From NCBI RefSeq assembly GCF_946221635.1, contig NZ_CAMIHB010000022.1, positions 1 through 64,000 of the forward strand: a stretch of 64,000 nucleotides of DNA, written 5' to 3'. The notes beneath the pieces were generated by a model, which saw only the letters and a program-made list of their open reading frames with translations, made no database searches and had not been told where the DNA came from. Made by a program: the position numbers and the translations under genes. This document shows, in pieces, positions 7,998 through 18,100 of the stretch; within the stretch, counting starts at the first letter, position 1; the number at the start of each line of letters is the position of its first letter. The DNA comes from an uncultured Rhodoferax sp. (GTDB taxonomy: Bacteria > Pseudomonadota > Gammaproteobacteria > Burkholderiales > Burkholderiaceae_C).

Positions 7998-9427
7998 TGC
8001 ACTACCTCAGCACCCGCGGCAACCCTGACCGCAAGCGCTTCTGCGAAATCCTGCTCGAAGGCCTGGCGCCCGATGGCGGCCTCTACCTACCCGAGGCCTA
8101 CCCGCAGGTCAGCGACACCACGTTGACCCAGTGGCGCAAGGTCTACCACGAGCAGGGCTACGCGGCCCTGGCGTTCGAGATCCTGTCGCTCTACATCGAC
8201 GACATTCCTGCCGATGACCTGCGCGCCTTGTGCGCCAAGACCTACACCGCCGAGGTGTTTGGCACCGGCGAGATCGTGCCGCTGCGCCACCTGGAGGACG
8301 GTGTCTGGATTGAAGCCCTGTCCAACGGCCCCACGCTGGCCTTCAAGGACATGGCCATGCAGCTGCTGGGCAACCTGTTCGAGTATGAGCTAGGCCGCCG
8401 CGGCGAAGAGCTCAACATCCTGGGCGCCACGAGCGGCGACACCGGCAGTGCGGCCGAATACGCCATGCGCGGCAAGAAGGGCGTGCGCGTCTTCATGACC
8501 AGCCCGCACGGCCGCATGAGCCCCTTCCAGCAGGCGCAGATGTTCAGCCTGCAGGACGCCAACATCCACAACATCGCCATCAACGGCGTGTTCGACGACT
8601 GCCAGGACATTGTCAAGGCCGTCTCCAACGACCTGGCGTTCAAGCGCAAATACAAGATCGGCACCGTCAACTCCATCAACTGGGCACGTCTGCTGGCGCA
8701 GGTGGTGTACTACTTTGCCGGCTATATCCAGGCCACGGAAAGCAACACCCAAAAGGTGAGCTTCGCCGTGCCGTCCGGCAACTTCGGCAACGTCTGCGCG
8801 GGCCATGTGGCGCGCCAGATGGGCCTGCCGATTGCCAAGCTGGTGGTGGCCACCAACGAGAACGATGTGCTCGACGAGTTCTTCCGCACCGGCGTCTACC
8901 GCGTGCGCGGCACGGCCGATACGCACGAGACCTCCAGCCCGTCCATGGACATTTCCAAGGCCAGCAACTTCGAGCGCTTTGTGTTCGACCTGCTGGGCCG
9001 CGACGGCGCACGTACCAAGGCGCTGTTTGGCGAAGGCCTGTCCAAGACCGGCCAGTTCGACCTGAGTGCCGACCCGGTGTTTGCACAGGCCGCCGGCCGC
9101 TACGGGTTCGTCAGCGGCAAGAGTGTGCACGCCGACCGCCTGCGCACCATCCGTGAAACTTTTGAACGCCACGGCATGGTCATCGACACCCATACGGCGG
9201 ACGGTCTGAAGGTGGCGCAGGAACACCGTGACGCTGGCATCCCCATGGTCGTGCTGGAAACGGCACTGCCCATCAAGTTCGCTGCCACCATCGTCGAGGC
9301 CCTGGGCCGCGAGCCCGAGCGGCCTGCCAAGTTCGAAGGCATCGAAGCCCTGCCCAAGCGCGTGACGGTGATGGATGCCGATGTGGCGGCCGTCCAGGCG
9401 CTGATTGCCAGCGAGTGCGGCTACTGA
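7997..9427 (+). CDS. thrC: Threonine synthase
   Basis: Pyridoxal phosphate enzyme that turns O-phosphohomoserine into threonine. The 476-residue product begins MHYLSTRGNPDRKRFCEILLEGLAPDGGLYLP with the usual N-terminal threonine synthase domain, carries the PLP lysine in GPTLAFKDMAMQLLG near residue 115, and the phosphate-binding loop GATSGDTGSAAEYA. It is of the long type found in Proteobacteria. The frame is open 99 bases further upstream but inside hom; the ATG overlapping the hom stop and preceded by AGGAGG is the sensible start. Eight bases separate its stop from the GTG of moeA. Confidence 0.97.
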   Translation: MHYLSTRGNPDRKRFCEILLEGLAPDGGLYLPEAYPQVSDTTLTQWRKVYHEQGYAALAFEILSLYIDDIPADDLRALCAKTYTAEVFGTGEIVPLRHLEDGVWIEALSNGPTLAFKDMAMQLLGNLFEYELGRRGEELNILGATSGDTGSAAEYAMRGKKGVRVFMTSPHGRMSPFQQAQMFSLQDANIHNIAINGVFDDCQDIVKAVSNDLAFKRKYKIGTVNSINWARLLAQVVYYFAGYIQATESNTQKVSFAVPSGNFGNVCAGHVARQMGLPIAKLVVATNENDVLDEFFRTGVYRVRGTADTHETSSPSMDISKASNFERFVFDLLGRDGARTKALFGEGLSKTGQFDLSADPVFAQAAGRYGFVSGKSVHADRLRTIRETFERHGMVIDTHTADGLKVAQEHRDAGIPMVVLETALPIKFAATIVEALGREPERPAKFEGIEALPKRVTVMDADVAAVQALIASECGY

Positions 9428-9434
9428 GGACGCC

Positions 9435-10679
9435 GTGTCCACCGCTCCCCGCAAACCCCTGATGCCGCTGGACGAGGCGCTGGCCCAGTTGCTGGCGGCG
9501 GTCCAGCCGCTGGCCGGCACCGACACCGTTGCCACGGCGGAAGCCGATGGCCGGGTACTCGCGCAGGCCATCGTCTCGGGCCTGCAGGTACCCCCCCACG
9601 ACAATAGCGCCATGGACGGCTACGCCCTGCGCGTGGAGGACGTGCTGGCGGGCGCGGACGCCTTGCCCGTCTCCCAGCGCATCGCCGCCGGCAGCATGGG
9701 CACGGCCCTGCAAGCCGGCACCGTGGCCCGCATCTTCACCGGCGCGCCGGTACCCGAAGGCGCCGATGCGGTGGTGATGCAGGAAGACTGCACGGTGCAG
9801 GAGGCCGCCGACGGCAGCACCCGCGTGCAGATCAACACCTTGCCGCTGCCGGGCCAAAACATCCGCCGCTCGGGCGAAGATGTGGCGCGGGGCGATGTGG
9901 TGCTGGCTGCCGGTACCCGCCTGGGTCCGGCCGCGCTGGGCCTGGCCGCCAGCGTGGGCATGGCGCAGCTGCAGGTGGTGCGCCGCCCGCGCGTGGCGCT
10001 GTTCTCCACGGGCGATGAGCTGGTCATGCCCGGCACGGTGCCGCCCGCGCAGATGCCGCCGGGTGCCATCTACAACTCCAACCGCTTCTTTCTGCACAGC
10101 CTGCTGCGCCGCTTGGGCTGTGAGGTCACCGACCTGGGCATCGTGCCCGACCGCCTGGAGGCCACCGTGCAGGCCTTGCGCGATGCGGCGCAGGCGCACG
10201 ACCTCATTCTGACCAGTGGCGGCGTGTCGGTGGGCGAGGAAGACCACATCAAGCCCGCCGTTCAGGCCTTGGGGCAATTGAACCTCTGGCAGATTGCCAT
10301 CAAACCCGGCAAGCCCTTTGCCCATGGTCGTGTGGGCGATGCGCACTTCGTCGGCTTGCCGGGCAACCCGGTGTCGAGCTTTGTGACCTTCCTGGTGCTG
10401 GTGCGTCCCTTCCTGTTGCGCTTGCAGGGTGTGAGCGACGTTGCTATGAAAACCATAGCTGCCCGCGCAGATTTTGACTGGCCCAAAGCCGATAAACGCC
10501 GTGAGTTCCTGCGCGTACGCCGCAATGGCCAAGGCGGGCTGGAGCTGTTTCCCCACCAAGGCTCGGGCGTGCTGACCTCGGCTGCCTGGGGGGACGGCCT
10601 GGTCGACGTTCCGCCGGGCGAGCCCATCCATTACGGCGCCACGGTGCGTTACATCCCGTTTGGGGAGCTGTCGGCATGA
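9435..10679 (+). CDS. moeA: Molybdopterin molybdenumtransferase MoeA
   Basis: MoeA inserts molybdate into adenylated molybdopterin in the last step of Mo cofactor synthesis. The 414-residue product shows domain order typical of MoeA: PPHDNSAMDGYAL near residue 55, the MogA-like domain with FSTGDELVMPG and TSGGVSVGEEDHIK, GKPFAHG and GLPGNPVSSFVTF, then the C-terminal beta domain. I chose GTG 9435 because GAGGA sits five bases upstream. Residues DVAMKTIAARADFDWPKA, at the junction to the last domain, are encoded by what looks like an in-frame copy of the dispersed repeat. Its stop overlaps the moaD start (ATGA). Confidence 0.95.
   Translation: MSTAPRKPLMPLDEALAQLLAAVQPLAGTDTVATAEADGRVLAQAIVSGLQVPPHDNSAMDGYALRVEDVLAGADALPVSQRIAAGSMGTALQAGTVARIFTGAPVPEGADAVVMQEDCTVQEAADGSTRVQINTLPLPGQNIRRSGEDVARGDVVLAAGTRLGPAALGLAASVGMAQLQVVRRPRVALFSTGDELVMPGTVPPAQMPPGAIYNSNRFFLHSLLRRLGCEVTDLGIVPDRLEATVQALRDAAQAHDLILTSGGVSVGEEDHIKPAVQALGQLNLWQIAIKPGKPFAHGRVGDAHFVGLPGNPVSSFVTFLVLVRPFLLRLQGVSDVAMKTIAARADFDWPKADKRREFLRVRRNGQGGLELFPHQGSGVLTSAAWGDGLVDVPPGEPIHYGATVRYIPFGELSA
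10443..10484 (-). repeat. Dispersed repeat copy inside moeA coding sequence
   Basis: GCTATGAAAACCATAGCTGC followed by CCGCGCAGATTTTGACTGG matches the family in minus orientation (compare copy 8: GCTATTGAATCTATAGCTGC, TTGCGCATATTCC). It is in frame and uses GCT, ATA and TTT codons that are uncommon in the neighbouring sequence. Confidence 0.55.
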
Positions 10680-10927
10680 AAGTGACCTTGCGATATTTCG
10701 CTTCGGTGCGGGAGGCCATGGGCACGGGCAGCGAAACGCTGGACACCAGTGCGCGCACGCTGGCGGAGCTGCGTACCGCGTTGGTCGCGCGCGGCGATGC
10801 GGGTGCACAGGCCCTGGCCCCAGGCCGTGCGGTGCGCATGGCGCTCAATCAGCAGATGAGCGACGGGGCCGCAGCCCTGAGCGAGGGCTGCGAAGTCGCC
10901 TTTTTCCCCCCCGTGACTGGCGGCTAG
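10676..10927 (+). CDS. moaD: Molybdopterin synthase small subunit MoaD
   Basis: Ubiquitin-like sulfur carrier that, as thiocarboxylate, gives sulfur to cyclic pyranopterin in molybdopterin synthase. The 83-residue protein has the beta-grasp pattern (KVTLRYFASVREAMG at the start, ALNQQMSDGAAALSEGCEVAFFPPVTGG at the end) and the essential C-terminal Gly-Gly. Start overlaps the moeA stop by four bases. Its stop codon shares the palindrome CTAG with the stop of the convergent dapA-like gene. Confidence 0.95.
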   Translation: MKVTLRYFASVREAMGTGSETLDTSARTLAELRTALVARGDAGAQALAPGRAVRMALNQQMSDGAAALSEGCEVAFFPPVTGG

Positions 10928-11814
10928 GCCGCCGCTACCGCGCCACTGAGCGTCTGCAGACGGTCGCCCAGCACCTGGCTGGCCGCTGTCATGGGCGCGC
11001 GCAACTCGGGCTGCATCCAGCCCTCGCGGGCCAGCAGCGCCTTGAGCGGTGCCGGGTTGGGTTCGTCAAACAGGGCTTCCATCAGGGGGCGCAGGGCTTG
11101 CCAGTCCCCGCGAGCCTGTGTCAGTTCGCCCTGGGCTACCGCCCGCATGAGCCGCACCAGCCGCGCGGTATGGACATGGCCGCTGGCCGCAATCGCGCCT
11201 GCGCCGCCCCATGCCAGGGTCGCGAAGATGTTGGCATCGTCACCTGCCAGCACCCGCAGCTGCCCGTCGGCAATCAGCGCCTGTGTCTTGGCCGCGTCAC
11301 CGCCGCAGTCCTTGATGGCGTGGATGTGCGGGTGCAGTGCCAGTGCCCGCAGTGTCGCCAGCTGCAGGATGCTGCCGGTGCGGGCGGGAATGTCATAGAG
11401 CCAGACCGGCGCACGGCTGGCATCGGCAATCGCCTCGAACCACCCTTGCAGTCCGGCTTGCGAGGGGCGGATGTAGTGGGGCGCCGGTACCAGCAGCCCG
11501 GCCAGCGTCTGCGCATTGAGGGTACGTACCCAATCCAGCGTGTCGCCCAGGTGGTAGCCCGACAGGCCCATCACACGGGGCAGTTGCGGCGCTGCCTGGG
11601 CCACGGTGTCGAGCACGGCCAATTGCTCGTCCGGACTCAGCGCAGCGGCTTCACCGGTGGAGCCGCACACCACGAAGCCGGCGATGCCTTGGGCGGCCAG
11701 GTGCTGCACCAGGCCGTGCAGTGCCGCGTGGTCCACGGCATGGTGGTGGAAGGGGGTGACCAGCGGAATCCAGAGGCCGGAAGGGGTATGGCCGGGGTTG
11801 TCAGAAGCGTGCAC
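10924..11814 (-). CDS. DapA-family lyase/synthase (dihydrodipicolinate synthase/N-acetylneuraminate lyase superfamily)
   Basis: A TIM-barrel class I aldolase of about 296 residues. Family landmarks are visible: WIPLVTPF near the N-terminus, FVVCGSTGEAAALSPDEQ, the catalytic tyrosine in VWLYDIPARTG and the Schiff-base lysine in IHAIKDCGGD. The first of these has Asp where E. coli DapA has Asn (LYNVPSRTG). I take GTG 11814 because AAAGGA lies upstream at good spacing; the longer open frame to 12048 is not family-like. It is wedged in reverse between moaD and moaE, so it is probably not the housekeeping dapA. It may act on another keto acid or sugar acid; the substrate cannot be told from sequence alone. 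Confidence 0.82.
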   Translation of the reverse strand: MHASDNPGHTPSGLWIPLVTPFHHHAVDHAALHGLVQHLAAQGIAGFVVCGSTGEAAALSPDEQLAVLDTVAQAAPQLPRVMGLSGYHLGDTLDWVRTLNAQTLAGLLVPAPHYIRPSQAGLQGWFEAIADASRAPVWLYDIPARTGSILQLATLRALALHPHIHAIKDCGGDAAKTQALIADGQLRVLAGDDANIFATLAWGGAGAIAASGHVHTARLVRLMRAVAQGELTQARGDWQALRPLMEALFDEPNPAPLKALLAREGWMQPELRAPMTAASQVLGDRLQTLSGAVAAA

Positions 11815-12063
11815 GCGAACATCCTTTGCAAAAAGCGACCGATGGAAGGAAACCATCGACAGGTGCGCGGCGGGTGCGTAAAACGGAAGGGGGTGTTGTT
11901 CGCAGTTCCATCGCTCACTTGAGGACGGAACCGCAGCTCCGGTCAAATGAGCTTGGGTTTTTTGGATTTGTTTGCAGCCACTGCGCGCGCGCCGACCAAG
12001 CCTAAACAGGCTGTGGTGAGGAGCGCGGTGAGTGCGAACATGGAACACATCCTAGCACGGTGC

Positions 12064-12069
12064 CACAAT
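12064..12069 (+). promoter_or_regulatory. Candidate -10 element of moaE (near-leaderless)
   Basis: CACAAT lies six bases before the moaE ATG, and no Shine-Dalgarno sequence is visible. A transcript from it would begin at or next to the start codon. A matching arrangement is seen before the acetolactate-synthase-like gene. Confidence 0.3.
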
Positions 12070-12075
12070 CCGGCC

Positions 12076-12588
12076 ATGCCTTCTGACGTCGATTTCCACG
12101 CCCGTGTCCGTATTCAGCCACAGCCCTTCGATGTGGCGCAGGAGATAGCCGCCCTGCAGGCCGGTGACCCGCGCATCGGTGCCGTATGTACCTTTGTGGG
12201 GCTGGTACGAGACCGCAACGCCCCCGGGGCGGCAGGCTCGGTGCAGAGCCTGGAACTGGAGCATTACCCGGGTATGACGGAGAAATCCATCGAGGCCATG
12301 GTGGACCAGGCCATGGCCCGCTTTGACATCTTTGGTGCCCGCGTGGTCCACCGGGTCGGCCTGTTGCAGCCCACCGACGGAGTGGTGCTCGTGGCGGTGA
12401 GTTCGGCGCACCGCGGCCAGAGTTTCCAGGCCTGTGAATTCCTCATGGATTACCTCAAGACCCAGGCCCCCTTCTGGAAGAAAGAGCAGACACCCGAAGG
12501 TTCCCGTTGGGTGGACGCGCGCGTGAGCGATGACGCCGCGCTGGCGCGATGGGGCATTGCGTCATGCAATGTGGCCTCAGACCTCTGA
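12076..12588 (+). CDS. moaE: Molybdopterin synthase catalytic subunit MoaE
   Basis: Large subunit of molybdopterin synthase; takes sulfur from MoaD thiocarboxylate. The 170-residue product has the MoaE fold: IGAVCTFVGLVRDRN, LELEHYPGMTEKSIEAMVDQA, VVHRVGLLQPTDGVVLVAVSSAHR and the catalytic lysine segment LKTQAPFWKKEQTPEGSRWVDA. The start at ATG 12076 gives the normal N-terminus; the open frame reaches 11947 but lies in the divergent promoter region shared with the dapA-like gene. It is cut off from moaD by that reversed gene, so the usual moeA-moaD-moaE operon is interrupted here. Confidence 0.95.
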   Translation: MPSDVDFHARVRIQPQPFDVAQEIAALQAGDPRIGAVCTFVGLVRDRNAPGAAGSVQSLELEHYPGMTEKSIEAMVDQAMARFDIFGARVVHRVGLLQPTDGVVLVAVSSAHRGQSFQACEFLMDYLKTQAPFWKKEQTPEGSRWVDARVSDDAALARWGIASCNVASDL

Positions 12589-12700
12589 AATTGCGCTGCG
12601 CCAGTTCTCATTTTCCGGGGCTGGCCCCTACAATCGGTCGAAAATCTGCCAAGGTCCACCCAGGCTTCCACGGCAGGCCAATCTTGCTACAAGGGCAGGC

Positions 12701-15145
12701 ATGAATTTTGGGCACGGGGCGTTGCGTGTTGTTCTCTGGCTGGCAGCGCTGCTGTGGAGTGCAGGCTCCATGGCCGCGCCCCTGGCGGTGGACTACCGCT
12801 GCGATGCCTTCGTCATGCCCCAAGTCCTGGAGGCGGAGGCGGGCTGGACCCAAGCCCCTGATGGCAAGGTACCCGTAGGCAGCCAAAGCCAGCCCTGCTG
12901 GATACGGATTGCCCAGTTGCCGCCCGGGGAGTCGCTGGGAACGTCCGACTGGCTGTCATTTGCCGATCTCAATGTCCAGCGCGTGGACATCCGTCTGTTC
13001 GATGCCAAAGGCAGGCCTCTGGGCCAGGCCCTGCGTTTGGGGCAAAGCAGCGGAGCGCTGGTCACGGGGCTGCGTGCCATCTTCACTCCCAGTCCGCAGG
13101 CGGTATTTCCCCTCTATGCGCAGTTTGCGCCGCCCGTGGGGGTTCTGGCTTATCCGGGGTTGGCGCATGAGCTGCTGGTCGAATCCGTTCAGGCTGAGAC
13201 CAGCTTGCGCGATGAGCAGGGGGTGGACCTGCTCAACCAGAGCGGAGCCATTTTCCTCTTCACCACGGCACTGGTGGCGCTGTTTTTCTGCGTAGCCCTG
13301 CGGGACTGGAACTACGGTATCTACGCGCTCTACGCCACCCTGCAGTCGATCACGATCTTTACCAAGAGCGGGCTGCCGTTTGTGCTCGATGCCCAGTCCA
13401 CGCTCTGGCTCAATGCCTGGATCTTCAATTACCTGGTGGGCGTCCTCTCGGTACTGCTCAGCGTGCGCTTTGGGCGCTTCCGGGTGCACAGCCCCAGGAC
13501 AGCCAAGGTGGCCTACGGTGTGGCCACCGTGTTCCTGCTGCTGATCCCGCTGCACTACCTGTTGCCTGCGCTGGCCGGTGTCCTGATTTACCTCGTGGTG
13601 CCCTTGCACTTCCTGGTGCTGCTGACTGGCAACTGGCGAGGCTGGCGTGCAGGCGAGCGGGGGTGCGGCATTCTGTTGCTGGGCATGACGCCCATTGCAG
13701 CGTACTGGCTTACCTATCTGCTCTACAGCGTCGTATTGCGCGAGCCCATGCCTTCGGCACTGGCGCTGGGATCGCCCTTTGATTTCGTGCGTACGCTGCT
13801 GCTGCCCATCGCCTTTTGTTACGGCATTGCAGACCGCACCCTGAGCCTGCAACGCGAAACCGCGCGCATGGCGCGCTTTGACCCGCTCACCGGTCTGCTC
13901 AACCGCGAAGGTGCGCGCCAGTACGGCCAGTTGCGCATCGACGAAGGCCAGCGGCCCGTGGCCCTGATGCTCAACGTGGAGCGCTTCCACGCCATCAACG
14001 AAACACTGGGCCCCGAGCTGGGAGACCGCATCCTGCAGGAGACGGGGCGCCGTCTGCAATTGGTGTGCAGCGAACACGTCACCGCGCGCGTGGGCCGCAT
14101 GCATGCCGACCAGTTCTGCCTGGTGTTTCCGGGCGAACTGAACCTGCCGGCGGTGCGTGAGGAGATCGAGTACGAATTCAACCGTCCAGCCGAAATCGAG
14201 GGGCAGGCGGTGGACATTGCCTTGTCGGTCGGCGTGGCCCTGCCGAGCGGGGATACCCCCAGCATGGCGCAGCTTCTGCGCAACGCCGAGATTGCGCTGG
14301 ACGCCGGCCGTGCCCAGCACCGCAACTGGCTGCACTACCAGCAGGCCATGGAAAGCAGTCGGCGCGCCGACCTGGATCTGCTTTCCGAACTCAAGCGCGG
14401 CGTGGAGGCGGGTGAGCTCCGCCTCTACCTGCAGCCCAAGGTGCGCCTGCAGGACGGTACGGTGAGTAGTGCGGAGGCACTGGTGCGTTGGGAACACCCG
14501 GTGCGTGGAATGATCCCGCCCGGCAATTTCGTGCCCTTTGCCGAAAAGACGGGACGCATCACGCTCATCACCCGCTGGGTCATGGAAGAAGCCATGCGCC
14601 TGGCCACGCGGTACCGGGTGGAGGGGCGCCCTCTGCAGATCTCGGTCAACCTTTCCATCTTCGATCTGGGGGAGGCTGGCTTTGCGGCGCGTGCTGCGGC
14701 GCTGGCACGGGACGTGGGCGTGGAGCCGGCCGACATCCGTTTCGAGATCACCGAAAGCGGTGCCATGGAGGACCCGGCCTACGCGCTGGAGGTCATGAAC
14801 GCGCTGCGCAACAGCGGCTTCAGCCTCTCGATTGACGACTTCGGCACCGGCTATTCATCGCTGGCCTACCTGCAGAAGATGCCGGTGGCTGAGCTCAAGA
14901 TCGACCGGGCCTTCGTGCGCAACGTTCGCCCCAAGACGGACGGCGCAGCCCTGCTGGAATCCACGATTGCCATGGGGCACAGCCTGGGCCTGGTGGTGGT
15001 GGCGGAAGGGGCCGAGGACGCAGAGGAATGGGACTTGCTGACCGCCATCGGCTGCGATTACGCCCAGGGCTGGTTTGCTGCGGCGCCCATGCCCGTGGCG
15101 GAGTTCGAACGTTGGCGAGAAACCCGCTTGCCGTTTTTACGATGA
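12701..15145 (+). CDS. Membrane EAL-domain cyclic-di-GMP phosphodiesterase with degenerate GGDEF
   Basis: About 814 residues. A signal peptide (VVLWLAALLWSAGSMAAP, cut near 25) is followed by a periplasmic sensor of 7TMR-DISM extracellular type, then seven or so membrane helices (about residues 180-375, including FLFTTALVALFFCVALRDW and TVFLLLIPLHYLLPAL). A GGDEF domain follows from about 390 (FDPLTGLLNREG), but its signature is HADQF instead of GGDEF, so it should not make c-di-GMP. The C-terminal EAL domain keeps EALVRWEHP, VNLSIFDL, ITESGAME, DDFGTGYSSL and LKIDRAFV, so c-di-GMP hydrolysis is likely. The ATG at 12701 is chosen for the signal peptide. It stands alone before the giant fusion gene. 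Confidence 0.9.
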   Translation: MNFGHGALRVVLWLAALLWSAGSMAAPLAVDYRCDAFVMPQVLEAEAGWTQAPDGKVPVGSQSQPCWIRIAQLPPGESLGTSDWLSFADLNVQRVDIRLFDAKGRPLGQALRLGQSSGALVTGLRAIFTPSPQAVFPLYAQFAPPVGVLAYPGLAHELLVESVQAETSLRDEQGVDLLNQSGAIFLFTTALVALFFCVALRDWNYGIYALYATLQSITIFTKSGLPFVLDAQSTLWLNAWIFNYLVGVLSVLLSVRFGRFRVHSPRTAKVAYGVATVFLLLIPLHYLLPALAGVLIYLVVPLHFLVLLTGNWRGWRAGERGCGILLLGMTPIAAYWLTYLLYSVVLREPMPSALALGSPFDFVRTLLLPIAFCYGIADRTLSLQRETARMARFDPLTGLLNREGARQYGQLRIDEGQRPVALMLNVERFHAINETLGPELGDRILQETGRRLQLVCSEHVTARVGRMHADQFCLVFPGELNLPAVREEIEYEFNRPAEIEGQAVDIALSVGVALPSGDTPSMAQLLRNAEIALDAGRAQHRNWLHYQQAMESSRRADLDLLSELKRGVEAGELRLYLQPKVRLQDGTVSSAEALVRWEHPVRGMIPPGNFVPFAEKTGRITLITRWVMEEAMRLATRYRVEGRPLQISVNLSIFDLGEAGFAARAAALARDVGVEPADIRFEITESGAMEDPAYALEVMNALRNSGFSLSIDDFGTGYSSLAYLQKMPVAELKIDRAFVRNVRPKTDGAALLESTIAMGHSLGLVVVAEGAEDAEEWDLLTAIGCDYAQGWFAAAPMPVAEFERWRETRLPFLR

Positions 15146-15174
15146 CTTGAAACCAATCTTCAGGGGGATACGCA

Positions 15175-18100
15175 ATGCACTGGCTGTCACACGGTGTGGA
15201 GCAATTGATTACTAGCACGGAGAAAGAAAACTACGCACCCGAGGTGCTGGTGGTGGGCTCCGGCTATGGCGGCTCGGTGGCCGCATTGCGTTTTGCCGAA
15301 CATGGTCGCAGCGTGGCCTTGCTGGAACGCGGCAACGAATACCTGGCCGGTGAGTTTCCTACTGACTTTGGGCAATTTGGCGGTTTTGTGCGTGCGGAGG
15401 TCGGGGGCAACCCGGCGCGCGGGCAGGGGGCTGCTGCCGTGGGCTACGAGGATGCCTTGTTCGACTTCCGCCTGGGGGCGCGGGCCAGCGCGCTGGTGGG
15501 CAACGGGTTGGGGGGTGGCAGCCTGATCAATGCGGCGGTCGCCCTGCGCCCGGATGCCCGGGTGTTTCAGCAGGAGGTCTGGCCGGCGGCGTTGCGTGAG
15601 TCCTCGCTGGAGGCGGACTACGCCCTGGCCACGCAGATGCTGGAGGTGCAGTCCCCCCAGGCGCAGCGCGCGTCGCCCGCCTGCGTGCCCCAGCACACCG
15701 CCAAGTACCAGCGCATGCAGGACATGGGGCGGGCCGCTGCCGAGCGCTTTGCCAGTGCGAACCTGAAGGTCAGTACCGAAGACGTGCCCCTGGCCATCGA
15801 ATTCCGCCAGGGCGCCCCCTTGAACCTGGGGCCACGTGACGCCTGCGTGGGGTGTGGCGATTGTTGCTCGGGCTGCAACCACAACGCCAAGCTCAGCCTG
15901 GACAAGACCTACCTGCCGCGGGCGGTGCAAGCGGGAGCCAGGCTGTTCACGGGTGTCAGCGTTCTCTATGTGTTGCACAAACCGGACCTGGCCCACCCTG
16001 GCCGGGATTGGGAGGTGCATTGCGTGCGCACCACTGAGCGAGGGACCTGGGAACAGTCCTTTCAGGCGCAGGAGGGGCCGCTCAATGCGGCCTATGAATT
16101 CGTGCTGCGGGCGGGCCGTGTGGTGCTGAGCGCAGGTACCTTTGGCTCCAGCGAAATTCTGCTGCGCTCGCAGACCTATGGCTTGTCCGTGGCCCATACC
16201 TGGCTGGGCAAGGGCATCTCTGCCAACGGGGATGACTTGAGTGCGGCCTACGACATGGATGACAAGGCCAACGCCCTGGGGGAGGGCAGCGGTGCACCGC
16301 GTCCGTTGGACGACAAGGTGGGCCCTACCATCAGTGCGGTCATCCGCTTCCACGACGAGAAGGACCATACCCAAAGCACGGTCACCGAGGACGGCGGCAT
16401 TCCCGGCATGCTGGGCCCCATCGTGGGCGAGATGCTGTCCACGCTGGGTGTGCTGCCGCAGCTGGCGCGCTTTGGCCTGCGCCAGACCGGGCGCTGGGAT
16501 CCGCTGGTGAGCGACCCCCGCCGTACGGCGCGCAGCCTGGTGATGCTGGGCATGGGTCACGACAGCGCAACCGGAGAGGCGGGGCTGGCCCGGCCCGAGT
16601 CGCGCCTGGCCTGGTCCTGGGCCAAGGGGGCGGTGGACGCTGCGCCCGGCCTGCACCGCAGCCGCGGCACCAGCGTCGAGGCCCTGGGCGCAGAATTTTT
16701 GCCCAACCCCGCCAGTGGGGTCCTGCCCGACAAGATTGCCAGCGTGCTCAGCGGCCCCAAGGGCGATAGCGGCTGGGTTACCGTGCATCCGTTGGGGGGC
16801 TGTCGCATGGCGGCCTCGCCCACGTTGGGGGTGGTCAACCACCAAGGTCAGGTGTTCCAGCCCGATGGCTCCGTGCACAGGGGGCTCATGGTGATGGACG
16901 GCTCCGTGATTCCAGGCTCGCTGGGGGTGAACCCCTTGCTCACCATCACTGCACTGGCCGAGCGCGCCTGCCGCCTGATCCTGCAAGAGGAGCCCGCCGG
17001 TGTTCCTCTGGCCCAGGCCTTGCCGGAGCATCCACCGTTGGCGCCCACGGTCAGGGCAGAGCCGGACGCTGCGCGCGGGGCGGTGCTGGCGGAAGTCCTG
17101 CGCGGCCCCTTGCAGGTGGAGCCTGACGCGCCCATGCCGGACTGGTGGCCGCAGGGCCAGGTGGCGCCAGCCGCCGCCCTGTTTCTGGAGATGGATGTGG
17201 CCGACTGGACCCGGCTGTGGCAGGAGCCCACCCATGCCTTGCAGGCGGTGCCTGGCGAGGCGGTGGCACGCAGTCTCACGGCCTCGCGCCTGGTGATCGA
17301 TCACCCCCAGGGGCCGTCACGTGTGCTGCAGGTGACGGGGGGCACGGTGCAGCTGTTTCGCGCCGCCCCCGACGGTTTTGTGGCACGGGCTTGCCGTACG
17401 GTGCGTGCCGGGTTGACGTACTGGATTGCCCGATGGGGCCCTGACCGCACACGCCCCAAGGAAGCGGGGCAAAAGCAGCCCCTGTTGAACATGCTCTGGG
17501 ATGGACTCAAGATGCTCTGGCACGCTGGCGCAGCCCGCACCTTCGACTACCGCCTCACGCTCAGCGACGGCGAGCGTAGCTGGTACCTGGAGGGCAAGAA
17601 GCTGATCCAGCCGGCCTTGAGCTGGGGGGAACTCTGGGCCTGGATGGGCAAAAAGTGGCAGCAGGGGGGCTGGCCAGCGCCGCAGCGCCGTAGCGTGTGG
17701 GACCAGCTCACCCAGCTTGACGTGCGTCTCATGCAGGCCAAGGGAGGGCGCGTCCTGGCGGCAGGTCGTCTGGCGATGGATGTGCCGGAGATGGTGCGCC
17801 GCATCGCGCCGCAGATGAAGCCTGGGCCGGATACCGTCAATGCCTTGGCCGCCTTCATCAGCTATCCGCTGGCCATCTTGCGCTACGTGGTGAGCAGCCG
17901 CATGCTGGACTTTCGCCTGCCCGACTACAAGGCCGATCTCCCTGAGACCGACCCGGCCTCCCTGCCCGACGACGGGCACTTTGAATTGACGGCGGACCAG
18001 TACCCACCCATCCGGCTACCCGGCGGGCGCAGCGTACCGCCGGCGGCACCGGTGTGCCTGACGGTGGCCCTGCGTGCGGGTGAAGACCCGCAGGCCCTGG

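Noticed and set aside
15187..17304. 705-residue open frame opposite the GMC module
   Set aside because: Same type of antisense shadow; the plus-strand frame carries FAD and active-site motifs.
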